A stretch of DNA of 64,000 nt, taken from the NCBI GenBank assembly GCA_026393985.1, contig JAPKZB010000014.1, positions 899 through 64,898 of the forward strand, given 5' to 3'. The notes under the pieces are model-generated. The model was not told the origin of the DNA and ran no database searches. It saw nothing but the letters and a program-made list of their open reading frames with translations. Position numbers and translations under genes: made by a program. This document shows, piece by piece, positions 25,566 to 34,875 of the stretch. The stretch is from Acidobacteriota bacterium. Lineage in GTDB: Bacteria > Acidobacteriota > Terriglobia > Bryobacterales > Bryobacteraceae. The number at the start of each line of letters is the position of its first letter. Within the stretch, counting starts at the first letter, position 1.

Positions 25566-28313
25566 GTGACCATGATAGCCCGACTGTCCTTTCTTTTTGG
25601 AACGCGCACAACGGACTCGCTTCGGCCCGGCAGAAGGGGCCGGGCCGAAGCGGCCTGTGCGCTCGTTGTTGCCTTTCTCACGGCACTATGCACGGCAGTA
25701 CCGGGGGCGTGGGGGCAGGAGCCGCCCGCGTTGCGGATTCCCGGGGCGGTTTCGCCCGTTCGCTACGAGGCCACGCTGCGTCTGATCCCCGCCGAGGAGG
25801 AGTTTCGCGGCTCGATCCGGATTGCGGTGCGCGCCGACGAATCGGCGCCAACGATCTGGCTGCACGCGACGAAAGAGATGACCATCGAAAGGGCGACCAT
25901 CCAGAACCCGGCTGGAGGCAAGCGGGCGGCGAAGGTGATCCGGCCCGCCGACACGGACTGGCTCGGACTGGTACCCGCGGGCGGTCCGCTGGCCAAGGGC
26001 ACGACGGCGGAGATCGAGATTGCTTACCGGAGCCGGCTCGACACCAAGAACAGCAGCGGGGTTTTCCGCGGCATGGACGGAGGCACGGCCTATCTCTACA
26101 CGCAGTTCGAACCGATCGACGCCCGCCGCGCCTTTCCCTGCTTCGACGAGCCGCGCTACAAGGTGCCGTGGCAGTTGACGCTCGAGGTGAAGAAAGAGCA
26201 CGAAGCCTTTGCCAACACGGCGCCCGTGCGGGAGACAGCGACCGAAGGCGGCGCCATGAAGCGCATCGAGTTTGCTCCCACCAAGCCGCTGCCCTCCTAT
26301 CTGCTGGCTTTCGCGGTGGGCCCGTTTGAGATCGTGCCCGCCGGGCTGGCCGGGCGCACGAAGGCGCCGGTGCGCATTATCGTGCCCAAAGGGCGCAAGG
26401 CGGAGGCCGCCTACGCGGTGGAGGTGACGCCGAAGATTTTGGCGGCGCTCGAGGAGTATTTCGACATTCCGTATCCGTACGGGAAGCTGGATCAGATTGC
26501 CGTACCGCTATTTGGCGGGGCGATGGAGAATCCGGGACTGGTGACCTACGCCGATACGCTGCTGCTGGGCCGCCGGGAGGCCGATACGATTGGGCGGAAG
26601 CGGAGCTATTTTGAAGTCTGCGCGCATGAGCTGGCGCATCAGTGGTTTGGTGACCTGGTGACGATGCCGTGGTGGAACGACCTGTGGCTGAACGAATCGT
26701 TCGCCACCTGGATGGCGGCCAAGATCACGCAACAGGCGCACCCGGAATGGAACGTGGATGTACAAAGTGTTACCGAAACACTGCAGATCATGGGACAGGA
26801 CGGGCTGTCGAGCGCGCGCCGGATCCGGCAGCCGGTGGAGTCGAACAACGACATCGCCAACGCCTTTGACGGGATCACGTATTTGAAGGGCGGGGCGGTG
26901 GTGCAGATGATTGAGACGTGGATTGGCGAAGGCGACTTCCGCGCGGGCGTGCGGCGCTACATGCGCAAGCACGCCTACGGCAGCGCGCGGGCGGAGGACT
27001 TTTTCGGGGCGCTGACCGCGGTGGCCAAGGGCAAGGACGTGACGGCGACGGCGAGTACGTTTCTCGATCAGGGGGGCGTGCCGGAGGTAAGCCTGTCGCT
27101 GCGGTGCGAGAGGGGCAGGAAACCGGTGGCGACGCTGGCGCAGAGGCGGTTTCTGCCGCTGGGCTCGAAGGCGAAGGCGGATCAGAGCTGGCGGATCCCG
27201 GTGTGTCTGCAGTGGGCGGGCGGGGGGCGGCAGTGTACGATGCTGGCCGGGAGTGAGCCGCAGGAGGTGGAGTTGGCCGCGACGGGGTGCCCGGAGTGGA
27301 TTCTGGGGAATGAGAACATGAGCGGGTACTACCGGACGCGCTACGGGGGCGAGTGGTTCGGTAAGCTGATGGCGGCGGGCTACGATACGCTGCCGCTGCG
27401 GGTGCGCACGGGGCTGCTGGGGGAGGCGACGGCGATGGCGAGCGCGGGACTGCTGCCGCTGCCGGACGCGTTAGCGCTGGTGGCGAAGGCCAAGGACGCC
27501 AAGGAGAGAGAGGTGGTGGGGGGCGGGTTGGGCCTGTTGCGAACCTTTCAATCGCTGACGCCGCCCGAGCTGCGCCCGAACCTGGCGCGGCTGGTGCGGG
27601 GCGCTTTCGGGGCTCGCGCGCGGGAGTTGGGATGGGTGCACCGGCCGGGTGACAGCGACGATACGAAGCTGCTGCGAGCGGCGCTGGTGCCCTATGCGGC
27701 GGTGCGGGGCGACGACCCGGAGCTTCTCGATAAGGCGCGGGAGCTGGCGCTGGCGAGTTTGGGAGACTGGAAGTCGCTGCCGGAGGATATGCGGGATGCG
27801 GTGCTGTCGGCGGCGGCAGCGCGGCGGGGGGACGGGGTATTGTTTGACCGCTACCTGGAGGCGGCGCGGGCGGCGAAGGATGCGCGGGATCGGCGGACGA
27901 TGCTTTCGGCGCTGGCGAGCGTGGAGGAGCCGGGGCTGGTAGCGCGGGCACAGCAGCTGTTTCTGACGGGCGGCTTTGACGCGCGCGAGGCGGTGAGTCT
28001 GCTGTATGCGGGGATGGATTCCGCGGGGCAGCGGCGGGCGGCGTTCGACTTCACGAAGGCGAATCTGGCGGAGGTGGAGAAGCGGATTCCGGCAGATATC
28101 ACGGGGGCGAAGGGTGCGATGGCGATTTTTACGGCATCGCGATTCTGCAGCGCGCCGGAGCGGGCGGAGGCAGAGGCGCTATTTGGCGAGCGAGCGAAGG
28201 CGTACGGCGGGGGGCCGCGGACGATGGCGCAGGTACTGGAGTCGATTGATTTGTGTGCGGCCAGGAAGGCGGCGCAGGAGAGACAGGTGGTAGAGATCCT
28301 GTCGCGCTACTAA
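25566..28313 (+). CDS. M1-family zinc aminopeptidase with a repeat-derived leader
   Basis: A 915-residue secreted aminopeptidase N-like enzyme. An N-terminal beta domain (about 52-235) contains the YLYTQFEPIDARRAFPCFDEP block. The catalytic domain has the exopeptidase motif GGAMENPG (about 317-324), zinc site HELAHQWFGD (H354, E355, H358) and WLNESFA (third ligand Glu about 377). An ERAP1-like helical C-terminal domain (about 580-915) follows. It removes N-terminal residues from peptides outside the cytoplasm. A 59-bp palindromic repeat (25604-25662) lies in frame at about residues 13-33, directly before and into the hydrophobic leader AACALVVAFLTALCTAV. The start is uncertain: GTG 25566 or ATG 25572, without a clear ribosome-binding site. 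It has the strongest GC third-position bias in the region. Confidence 0.92.
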   Translation: MTMIARLSFLFGTRTTDSLRPGRRGRAEAACALVVAFLTALCTAVPGAWGQEPPALRIPGAVSPVRYEATLRLIPAEEEFRGSIRIAVRADESAPTIWLHATKEMTIERATIQNPAGGKRAAKVIRPADTDWLGLVPAGGPLAKGTTAEIEIAYRSRLDTKNSSGVFRGMDGGTAYLYTQFEPIDARRAFPCFDEPRYKVPWQLTLEVKKEHEAFANTAPVRETATEGGAMKRIEFAPTKPLPSYLLAFAVGPFEIVPAGLAGRTKAPVRIIVPKGRKAEAAYAVEVTPKILAALEEYFDIPYPYGKLDQIAVPLFGGAMENPGLVTYADTLLLGRREADTIGRKRSYFEVCAHELAHQWFGDLVTMPWWNDLWLNESFATWMAAKITQQAHPEWNVDVQSVTETLQIMGQDGLSSARRIRQPVESNNDIANAFDGITYLKGGAVVQMIETWIGEGDFRAGVRRYMRKHAYGSARAEDFFGALTAVAKGKDVTATASTFLDQGGVPEVSLSLRCERGRKPVATLAQRRFLPLGSKAKADQSWRIPVCLQWAGGGRQCTMLAGSEPQEVELAATGCPEWILGNENMSGYYRTRYGGEWFGKLMAAGYDTLPLRVRTGLLGEATAMASAGLLPLPDALALVAKAKDAKEREVVGGGLGLLRTFQSLTPPELRPNLARLVRGAFGARARELGWVHRPGDSDDTKLLRAALVPYAAVRGDDPELLDKARELALASLGDWKSLPEDMRDAVLSAAAARRGDGVLFDRYLEAARAAKDARDRRTMLSALASVEEPGLVARAQQLFLTGGFDAREAVSLLYAGMDSAGQRRAAFDFTKANLAEVEKRIPADITGAKGAMAIFTASRFCSAPERAEAEALFGERAKAYGGGPRTMAQVLESIDLCAARKAAQERQVVEILSRY
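25604..25662 (+). repeat. Palindromic repeat unit R5, inside the aminopeptidase reading frame
   Basis: A shortened 59-bp unit with GCGCACA and TGTGCGC ends and a perfect 13-bp inner stem, GCTTCGGCCCGGC / GCCGGGCCGAAGC, around a short loop. It is read in frame as TRTTDSLRPGRRGRAEAACA within the N-terminus of the M1 aminopeptidase. Confidence 0.92.
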
Positions 28314-28751
28314 GCGGGGAAGTGAACTCGCAGGGTAGCTCCCCGGCGGACGCACAGTTCCGCATGCGGCGAGAGGCGGGAGGAACCGGCCCACATGGAA
28401 CAGCGCGCGATACCGCGTTGTTTGGTGGGACCGTTCCCGGTTGACCCGCCGCTTGCCGCTCCGGGAGTTGTTCGTCTATTGATGTCCCGGAGAACAGCCG
28501 GGCCGGGTTTGCAGAGGGGGGCCGCCGGGTTAACGGAGTGGTGGGTGATTGGGCGTTCGAGCCAAGTGCGCTGAGACCATTACCCCGCATGGCGGCATCG
28601 CCCTTGGGGCTGGTGCGGCTTCTGGACGGACCCACGGCGCAGAAGAGGCAGCGGTCGGAGGTGGTTCAAAAGTGTTTGCGGCAGCGGAGCGAAGAACGCA
28701 GAGCAAAGAACGGTAGCTGGGGAGCCGGGATTGCTATATAATCCCTGCGCC
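28314..28751. other. Intergenic region with one inverted repeat and a -10-like box
   Basis: About 440 bp. CTCCGGGA (28459-28466) pairs with TCCCGGAG (28485-28492) over an 18-nt loop. Near the right end, a doubled GCGAAGAACG/GCAAAGAACG precedes a TATAAT at 28737-28742. No gene was recognised. Confidence 0.55.
28737..28742 (+). promoter_or_regulatory. -10 box TATAAT close to a start codon
   Basis: A perfect TATAAT ends 9 nt before the ATG at 28752, which has no Shine-Dalgarno sequence. Transcription would begin at or next to the start codon, giving a leaderless mRNA. Confidence 0.5.
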
Positions 28752-29773
28752 ATGACCAGACGAGATTTGTTGCAATTGAGGAACACGCGCACAACGGACT
28801 CGCTCCGGTCCGGCGGAATGGGCGAGTACCTCGCCAGTTGGGGCCGGGCCTGCGCGGCCTGTGCGCTTGGGGGGAACCGGCGCACAACGGACTCGCTGGG
28901 GCCCGACACGAGGGGCGAGTTCCTTGCCCGTTGGGGCCACGCCTACGCGGCCTGTGCGCTTGGCGCGGGCGCTTCCCTTCCCTTTGCCCTTCGGGCGCAG
29001 GGGGCTCGGCGCCGGGCAAAGACGACCAAGCTGTTTCGGGCTCCGGACGGGTTTCCGAATGGCCTGGCCGCTACGGCCGAGGGGCTTTGGATCGCCGAGC
29101 AGAAGTTGTCGGGCAGTCAGGCGCAGGCGTACGGGTTGCCGGAGCCACGGTCGCTTAGCGAAGCGGCTTGGCTCGTCGATTGGAACGGCAAAGTGCGGCA
29201 GACGGTGACGACTCCTTCGCGGAATACGAGCGGGTTGGCGTTCGGCAATGACCACCTTTGGATGGTCGCCAATGCCCCGCCCTACGGGTGTTCGAGGTGG
29301 ACCGGCAGTCGCGGCTCATGAGCCACCGGCAGATTCCGCTCGGGCCGGCTGACAACGGGGGCGGGTGCCACGGGGCGCAGTGGGACAAAGGGAAGCTGTG
29401 GATTGCCGCGCTGCGGCTGCGGGCGAATGTGCGGGTAGATCCGGCGACGTGGACGCCGGAGTTCGTCATCCCTTTCTACCAGGCGCCGGAGAGGAGCCGG
29501 TACCACGACATTACGGTAGAGGGCGATGCGCTGTGGCAGATTGTGGGGAATGACTGCCGGCGGTATGAGGATTTTCGGCCAGCATTGGTCCGGTATGAGC
29601 TGGCGACGGGGCGCGTGGTGGAGGTGGTGGAGTTTTTGAATCCGTCGTGCGACCCGCACGGGCTGGCGCTATGGGACGGGAAACTGATCAGTTGTGACGC
29701 GGGGATCCATCCGGGGTGGCCGAACCGGGATAGCCCAACGGCGGGTTGGGTTTTTCAGATCGACCTGGTTTAG
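28752..29773 (+). pseudogene. Exported beta-propeller protein (SMP-30/streptogramin-lyase-like), frameshifted
   Basis: The first frame (28752 to about 29280) encodes a repeat-derived N-terminus, a leader (AACALGAGASLPFALRAQG), then KLFRAPDGFPNGLAATAEGL and ending near LWMVANAPP. The second frame (about 29280-29773) continues RVFEVDRQSRLMSHRQIPLG and GCHGAQWDKGKLWIAALRLR to a terminal VFQIDLV. Joined, they give a roughly 340-residue propeller with 'GLW', 'HGLALWDG' and 'YHDITVEGD' blade motifs, resembling SMP-30/Vgb-type lactonases or lyases. A one-base indel in a C-rich run near 29279-29283 breaks it. Two palindromic repeat units lie in frame in the N-terminus. Two older scraps of the same gene lie at 20090 and 24836. 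The stop overlaps the end of the convergent PQQ gene. Confidence 0.8.
28787..28959 (+). repeat. Palindromic repeat array R6 (two units inside a reading frame)
   Basis: Units at 28787-28866 and 28880-28959, both with GCGCACA and TGTGCGC ends, spaced 93 bp apart (a multiple of three). They are translated as RTTDSL...GRACAACALGG and RTTDSL...GHAYAACALGA in the N-terminus of the beta-propeller gene. The repeated AACALG supplies the start of the hydrophobic leader. Confidence 0.9.
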
Positions 29774-31203
29774 CGGGACGGAAGGCGGAAGACGTAGAGC
29801 GCGTTGCCGTTGCCAGGGTGGCGGATTTCGGGGGCGACGACGCGGGGAACATCGCGGGGGCTGCCGCCGCCGAGGCCGGTGGTGACGGCGATGTACTGCA
29901 CGCCGTCGATGGAGAAGGAGACGGGGTGGCCCTGGACGGAGGTACCGAGGCGGGTTTTCCAGAGTTCGGCGCCGGTGCGGACGTCGTAGGCGCGGAAGTA
30001 GCGGTCGAGGTCGCCGGCGAAGGCGAGGTCGCCGGCGGTGGAGAGGACGGCGGTGAGGAAGGGGGCGCGCTGTTCGACGGACCAGAGCTGCTGCATGGTG
30101 TCGACGTCGAAGGCGGCGAGCTTGCCCATTTTGCCCTTGGTGCCGGGCATGTCGTAAAAGCGGCGGTCGGCGGCGCCGCCGCCCGAACCTTCTTTGAACT
30201 CGACCTGGCGGCCGGCCATGTCCATGCAGCTTTGACTCAGGGGAATAATGAGCTGGTGGGTGCCGGGGTGGTAGCTCATCGGCTGCCAGTTGTGGCCGCC
30301 CTGGGTGCTGGGACAGGCCTTGATCCACTCGCCGATCTTCTGTTCGAGAATGTCGGGGCGGTAGGTGGGTTCGCCGGTCTGGGGGTCGATGCGGGAGAAG
30401 ACGTTTTGGAAGACGGTTTCTTTGTGGGAGAGGAACTTCCCGGTGGCGCGGTCGAGCTTCCAGAGGACGCCGGCTTTGCCGATGGTGAACAGGAGCTTTT
30501 GGGAGCCGCGGTTGAGGAGGACGCGTTCAAAGACCTCGTCGAGGTCGAGGGTTTCACCGGGGACGTGCTGGAAGTGCCAGCGGAGTTGGCCGGTGGCGGG
30601 GTTGAGGGCGACGGTGGAGTTGGTGAAGAGGCCTTTGTCGCCAGGTTTGGCGCCGCGGCTGACGCGGAGCCAGGGTTTGGCCTGGGAGATGCCCCAGTAG
30701 GCGGTGTCGAGTTCGGGGTCGTAGCTGCCGGTGATCCAGGTGTCGCCGCCGGCGCGGAGGAGATTGGGGAGGGTGCCCCAGGTATCGCCGCCGGGGGTGC
30801 CTTCGCGGGCGATGGTATAGAACTTCCAGGCGAGCTGGCCGGTTTCGGCGTCAAAGGCGCTGAGGAAGCAGCCTTCGGGCTTATAGGAGGAGCAGCCGGT
30901 GAGGCTTTGGATGACCTTGCCGTGGACGACGAGGGGGCCGGCGGAGTTGGTGTAGCCGCGGCCGGCGGGGCCGACGTCGGCCTGCCAGAGGAGTTTGCCG
31001 GTGCGGCCGTCGAGGGCCTGGACGGTGTTGCTGGTACAGGCTGGTTTGCGCCGCAGTCGTTCATGACCCAGACCCAGGCGAGTTGGAGAGAGGCGACGTT
31101 GGACTGATTGACTTGGGAGAGGGGGCTGTAGCTCGAGACTTCTTAGTTGCGGCGGATTATGAGCCAGTCACCGGGTCGGGCTGGCGGAGCCTGGCGTCGG
31201 TGA
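29770..31203 (-). pseudogene. Broken PQQ-dependent dehydrogenase (quinoprotein)
   Basis: One minus-strand frame runs from the stop at 29770 up to about 31037 and encodes most of an eight-bladed quinoprotein: [57 protein letters not shown], then [20 protein letters not shown] and [20 protein letters not shown]. Upstream, another frame gives [20 protein letters not shown], and a third piece reads [20 protein letters not shown] followed by Asn and TAA (31143-31145). So there is a small deletion with frameshift near 31035 and a nonsense codon. The signal peptide is gone, replaced by an inverted sulfatase scrap joined at about 31199-31203. No active enzyme is expected. Confidence 0.85.
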
Positions 31204-31353
31204 CGGGCGAGGCGTCGGGGTTGCCGAGAGAGCTGTTTCAGGACGACTGGTTTGCAGAGCGGGCGGTGGAGTTTTGCGGGAGCACCGGGGGGCACCGTTT
31301 TGCCTGTGGGCGTCGTTTTTGCAGCCGCATACACCGTTCCGGCCGCGTTCGGA
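31199..31353 (+). pseudogene. Sulfatase gene fragment (second scrap)
   Basis: About 150 bp nearly identical to 47347-47500 of the intact sulfatase: it encodes TGEASGLPRELFQDDWFAER and AVEF, then a one-base deletion shifts the frame before the region encoding CLWASFLQPHTPF. It is much closer to the intact gene than the fragment at 190-672, so it was copied more recently. It is joined head to head with the 5' end of the broken PQQ dehydrogenase at the shared string GGTGACGG. Confidence 0.88.
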
Positions 31354-31747
31354 CACAATCTATGACTAGCCGCCTATCTGAGGGCCTTTCGTCGAGATTC
31401 GCGCGCTGTAACTCAAACGAAGATGGGCCAAGCAGTTGCGGCAGACTCCTGCGAGATCGTACGAGCCATCCAGCGAATTCCGCGAATCAGGACCCGCTAT
31501 TCCCGGCTGGTTGAGAGTGCGGCGTCTGATCAGGAACGGACCGCCCGGGCGGTTGTCCAACCGCAATTGATCGGGCGAGTGAAGTCCGAAGACGCCCGCT
31601 CAAAAGCCAGAAAGGCTACGGAATCCGTGCGGTCCCACGTCAAGATGCGGTTTCCGAGAACGACAGTGTTCGGTGTCAGCTACTTTTCTCTCATTGACAG
31701 CGCCGCGGCTGTACTTGGCGGGCACCGCTCGAACGGGGAGCGGGGGA
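31354..31747. other. Unassigned DNA between sulfatase scrap and phosphoesterase
   Basis: About 390 bp. Short frames exist on both strands, but none has a recognisable domain or start signal. No repeat of the palindromic family was seen here. Confidence 0.45.
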
Positions 31748-34615
31748 TTATTGGCCGAACCAGCTGCGGAGGGCGGAAGGGGCGGGGCGGCCCTGGATGC
31801 CGAGGTAGAGAATGTCATTCATCTCTTCGTCCTCAATGCGATCCGCTTCCGAGAGATCGAGTTTCGCGGAGCGGGCGGCGAGTTTGTTCTGCTCCGGGTT
31901 CCTTTCGGTGAGGGAGACACGGGGAGGCTCAAGCTGGTAGGGCCGTAGGTCCGGTTTGCGCTCGAAGGCCTTCCACATGGGCGTGGCGGCAGCGTCGTAG
32001 TGAGTGAGCGGACGGGTACCGAGGATCAGGCCGATGGTGCGGAGCATTGAGGTGGTGTTGTACATGGTGGAGTCGACGAGGCCGCGGCGGCGGGTGTAAG
32101 GGGAGATGACGAAGGCTATGCTGCGGTGGGAGTCGACGTGATCGGGACCGGACTGGGCGTCGTCTTCGAGGACGAAGATGGCGGTATTTTTCCAGAACTT
32201 TGATTTGGAGACGGCTTCAACGAGTTGGCCGAGGGCGAGGTCGTTATCGGCGAAGTTGGCGGCGGGGGTATAGGCGCCGGCCCGGAAGCCGGAGGTGTGG
32301 TCGTTACCGAGACGCATGACGGTAAGGGCGGGGAAGTTTCCGGTTTTTTCGGCTTCGGCGAGATCGCGGAGGAAGTATTTCATGCGGTCGACGTCGGGGA
32401 AGTTGGTATCGAAGCCGCGGAAGTAGGGATTGGTGACGGCGGCGAGGCGTTCGCTGGCGGCTTCGGACCACTGCTTTTCGCCGTCTTTGGCGGAGGGGAT
32501 GAGGGTGACGAGCCAGCCGTAGTTCCGGACGGAGAGTCCTTTTTCGAAGGCGGCGTCCCAAAGATAGCCGCCGGCCGGGTGGGCGGCTTTCCCGGAGTGA
32601 TTGACGGGGGGGCGGCCGAAGTAGAGGCTGAAGGGACCGCCGCGTCCGGCGTAGATGTTGGGATAGAGCTTTTGGGTATAGTCGGGGGCGATGGCGCCGG
32701 AAGACCAGATGTGGCCGTCGGCGCTGACATCGCCGTTGACGTAGAAGTTATCGAAAAGAACAAACTCGCGGGCGAGTTTATGGTGATTGGGGCCCTCTTT
32801 TTCGCCGAACAGGAGGAGGGAGGGATCACCGTTGCCTTTGGGGAGGCCGCCGAAGACCTGATCGTAGGTGCGGTTTTCCTTGACGATGTAGATGACGTGC
32901 TTGATGGGAGAGGGCTGCCCGGGTTGGGAGGGTACGGGGTTGCCGGAGGGGATGGCGACGCGGTCAAGGAGCTCGTCTTTATAGGGTGTGTTGGCGATGA
33001 CGGTTTGGGAGTAGGCGAGAAGCTGGGGGGGAGTGACGGGGGGGATGAGAGAGAGCGAGCCCTTTTGGAGGCTGGCGACGTAGGAAAAGGTCTTCTTTTC
33101 TTCGGGGGTATTGTTGGGGAAGGAGCGGAGACCTTTGCCATTGAGTACGGCGAGGCGTCCATCGGGGAGGGTTTGGACACTGGTGGGGTACCAGGCGGTG
33201 GGGAGGAAGCCGAGGACGCGGCTGCGTTCGGGGTTGGAGATATCGACGAGGGCGACGGCGTTGGCATCGGAGCAGACGACGTAGAGCGTTTTGCCATCGG
33301 AGCTGAGGGCGAGGGCGGAGGGGGTCATGCCGACGGGTTGGCGGGGGGTGAGGGAGATGTTAATGCGTTCGGCAATAGCGCCGTTTTCCGAGAGCTTGAG
33401 GACGAGGTTGGTATTAGCGGCGGCGGCGAAGTAGTGATTGCCGGCGCGGAGGAGGTCGGAGGAGTGATCGGCGGCGGGGTAGACGTCGACGGCGCCGGTG
33501 TCGAGGCGGTGGCGATGGAGGGCAGCACCGGACCAACTGGAGACGAGGAGTTGGTTGGTTTCGGGGAGGATGCGGTAGGGGAGGGGGCCGGTGGGGAGGG
33601 AGTTGATCTGGCGGCCGGAGGCGGGGTCGAACTCGAGGATGGCGTTGGCGAGGAGGCTGGCGGCGAAGACGCGGCCTTGGTGGTTGATTTGGACGTCGCC
33701 GAGGAAGGCAGAGGGGTCATTGGCTTTCCAGGAGCGAAGGAGTTGGAGTTTCTGGTTGGTCCAGGTGAGTTCGTGGACGGCGTGGGAGGCTCCGCCACCG
33801 ACGAGGAGGCGGTTATCGGAGAGGGCAAGGCCGAGCCAGGCGTCGGGGAGGGAGAGGGAGTCGACGAGTTCGCCGGTGGCGGCGCGATGGGCGCTGACGC
33901 TGGGGCGGGCGTGTCCGGCCTGGAGGATGAAGAGCCACTGGCCATCGGGGGAGAGGCGGGAGGTCATGGGGAGGTTGCTCAGGGGGATCTGTTGGCCGGC
34001 GGGGCGGGTGATCCATCCGGAGATGAGACGATTCCCGCCGCCCGGGAGGGGGCCGGGCTGGACGGGGGGCTGGGCGGAGAGGTTGGCGGCCAGGAGTAAA
34101 AACATTAGCGACGAGCTATGCCTGCTCGGGGCTGTCACCAGCATGCCCCACCGTATCGCGTGTCGGTTGAACAGAAGGGAGATGGCTGTAAAACAGCAGG
34201 AGGCGCTGATGCTAGCCCACAAATTTGGGGTGCCCCGCATCCAATGAACCGCCAATTCCAGGCAATGGCTTACCGTGATCAGCACCACCGTAGCCGTGAG
34301 CATCCCCTTCCACCGGGGTTCCACCGACCGGATCAAAGTCAAGAGTCCCCCCAAGCCTGCCGAAACCAAACTAACGACAAACTCCGCCGCCATCGCTGCA
34401 AGAGCGGCGTGCCAGCTATCTCCGGCGTTAATCGCCAAGAAAAGGAAGGAGCGGAAAAGGGAAGGGTACAGAGCCGACGCCCGGTTCCATTGACCCACGA
34501 CTGGCAGGCCCGGATCCTGGGGCAAGCTAGGAAAAACTGGTTCGACCGTTTTCATAAAATGATTGGCGGGGAATTTCTTTCCATTGACGGTACCTTTGGA
34601 GTCGCACAAACGCAA
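31748..34615 (-). CDS. YncE-type beta-propeller/phosphoesterase, with an N-terminal membrane-protein fusion
   Basis: The frame is 955 residues. Residues 171-955 (from an internal ATG at 34105) form a typical bifunctional protein. A signal peptide (MFLLLAANLSAQ) is followed by a seven-bladed YncE-like propeller (about 200-540; DGKTLYVVCSDANAVALVD) and a phosphoesterase domain (about 575-955; IKHVIYIVKENRTYDQVFGG, VNGDVSADGHIWSSG, AIFVLEDDAQSGPDHVDSHR) related to phospholipase C/acid phosphatase. Residues 1-170 look like a separate small membrane protein (FLFLAINAGDSWHAAL, several helices, FNRHAIRWGMLVTA), a kind I associate with acidobacterial genomes as a stand-alone gene. Its stop codon has been lost, fusing the two frames. 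Either start could be used; 34105 is the functional start of the phosphoesterase. Confidence 0.85.
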   Translation of the reverse strand: MRLCDSKGTVNGKKFPANHFMKTVEPVFPSLPQDPGLPVVGQWNRASALYPSLFRSFLFLAINAGDSWHAALAAMAAEFVVSLVSAGLGGLLTLIRSVEPRWKGMLTATVVLITVSHCLELAVHWMRGTPNLWASISASCCFTAISLLFNRHAIRWGMLVTAPSRHSSSLMFLLLAANLSAQPPVQPGPLPGGGNRLISGWITRPAGQQIPLSNLPMTSRLSPDGQWLFILQAGHARPSVSAHRAATGELVDSLSLPDAWLGLALSDNRLLVGGGASHAVHELTWTNQKLQLLRSWKANDPSAFLGDVQINHQGRVFAASLLANAILEFDPASGRQINSLPTGPLPYRILPETNQLLVSSWSGAALHRHRLDTGAVDVYPAADHSSDLLRAGNHYFAAAANTNLVLKLSENGAIAERINISLTPRQPVGMTPSALALSSDGKTLYVVCSDANAVALVDISNPERSRVLGFLPTAWYPTSVQTLPDGRLAVLNGKGLRSFPNNTPEEKKTFSYVASLQKGSLSLIPPVTPPQLLAYSQTVIANTPYKDELLDRVAIPSGNPVPSQPGQPSPIKHVIYIVKENRTYDQVFGGLPKGNGDPSLLLFGEKEGPNHHKLAREFVLFDNFYVNGDVSADGHIWSSGAIAPDYTQKLYPNIYAGRGGPFSLYFGRPPVNHSGKAAHPAGGYLWDAAFEKGLSVRNYGWLVTLIPSAKDGEKQWSEAASERLAAVTNPYFRGFDTNFPDVDRMKYFLRDLAEAEKTGNFPALTVMRLGNDHTSGFRAGAYTPAANFADNDLALGQLVEAVSKSKFWKNTAIFVLEDDAQSGPDHVDSHRSIAFVISPYTRRRGLVDSTMYNTTSMLRTIGLILGTRPLTHYDAAATPMWKAFERKPDLRPYQLEPPRVSLTERNPEQNKLAARSAKLDLSEADRIEDEEMNDILYLGIQGRPAPSALRSWFGQ

Positions 34616-34875
34616 GAGCGGTTCGGTGAATATTCAATGAAAGCCGGGGTTTCGTGAGGTTCGCCCATCCTGGCGTGAAAACTCATCGACGAGACTGCCA
34701 ACGGGGATGGGCTGCACCCGGCGCCCTCGATGGTATTCTCGCGCCGCACCAAGACGATCTGTCACCGAATAATTAGAAGCTGCTCAACATACATTCACAA
34801 GCGGCTGGTAAGTTCGTCGGGTAGAGATGTCTGGCTGGCCCGCCAGGGCAAGGCCTTCGCGAATCAGGAGTTCCT

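Noticed and set aside
26875-27951. Pro/Ala-rich minus-strand frame opposite the aminopeptidase
   Set aside because: Extreme third-position GC bias of the aminopeptidase gene keeps the antisense open. There is no start signal or domain.
28505-28640. Possible duplicate of the subtilase C-terminus
   Set aside because: A short resemblance to 22398-22440 was noticed (GGTGGGTTATTGG versus GGTGGGTGATTGG), but it does not extend and no WGD repeats follow.
29258-29321. Programmed ribosomal frameshift in the beta-propeller gene
   Set aside because: No slippery heptamer with a downstream stem was seen. The gene lies among decaying paralogues, so an indel is simpler.
29746-31107. 453-codon plus-strand frame over the PQQ pseudogene
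   Set aside because: It is the reverse-strand shadow of the quinoprotein codons. Translating the minus strand gives clear propeller motifs.
32225-34099. Long plus-strand open frame opposite the phosphoesterase
   Set aside because: Gly/Glu/Ala-rich composition typical of an antisense shadow in GC-rich DNA. The minus-strand frame has clear domains.
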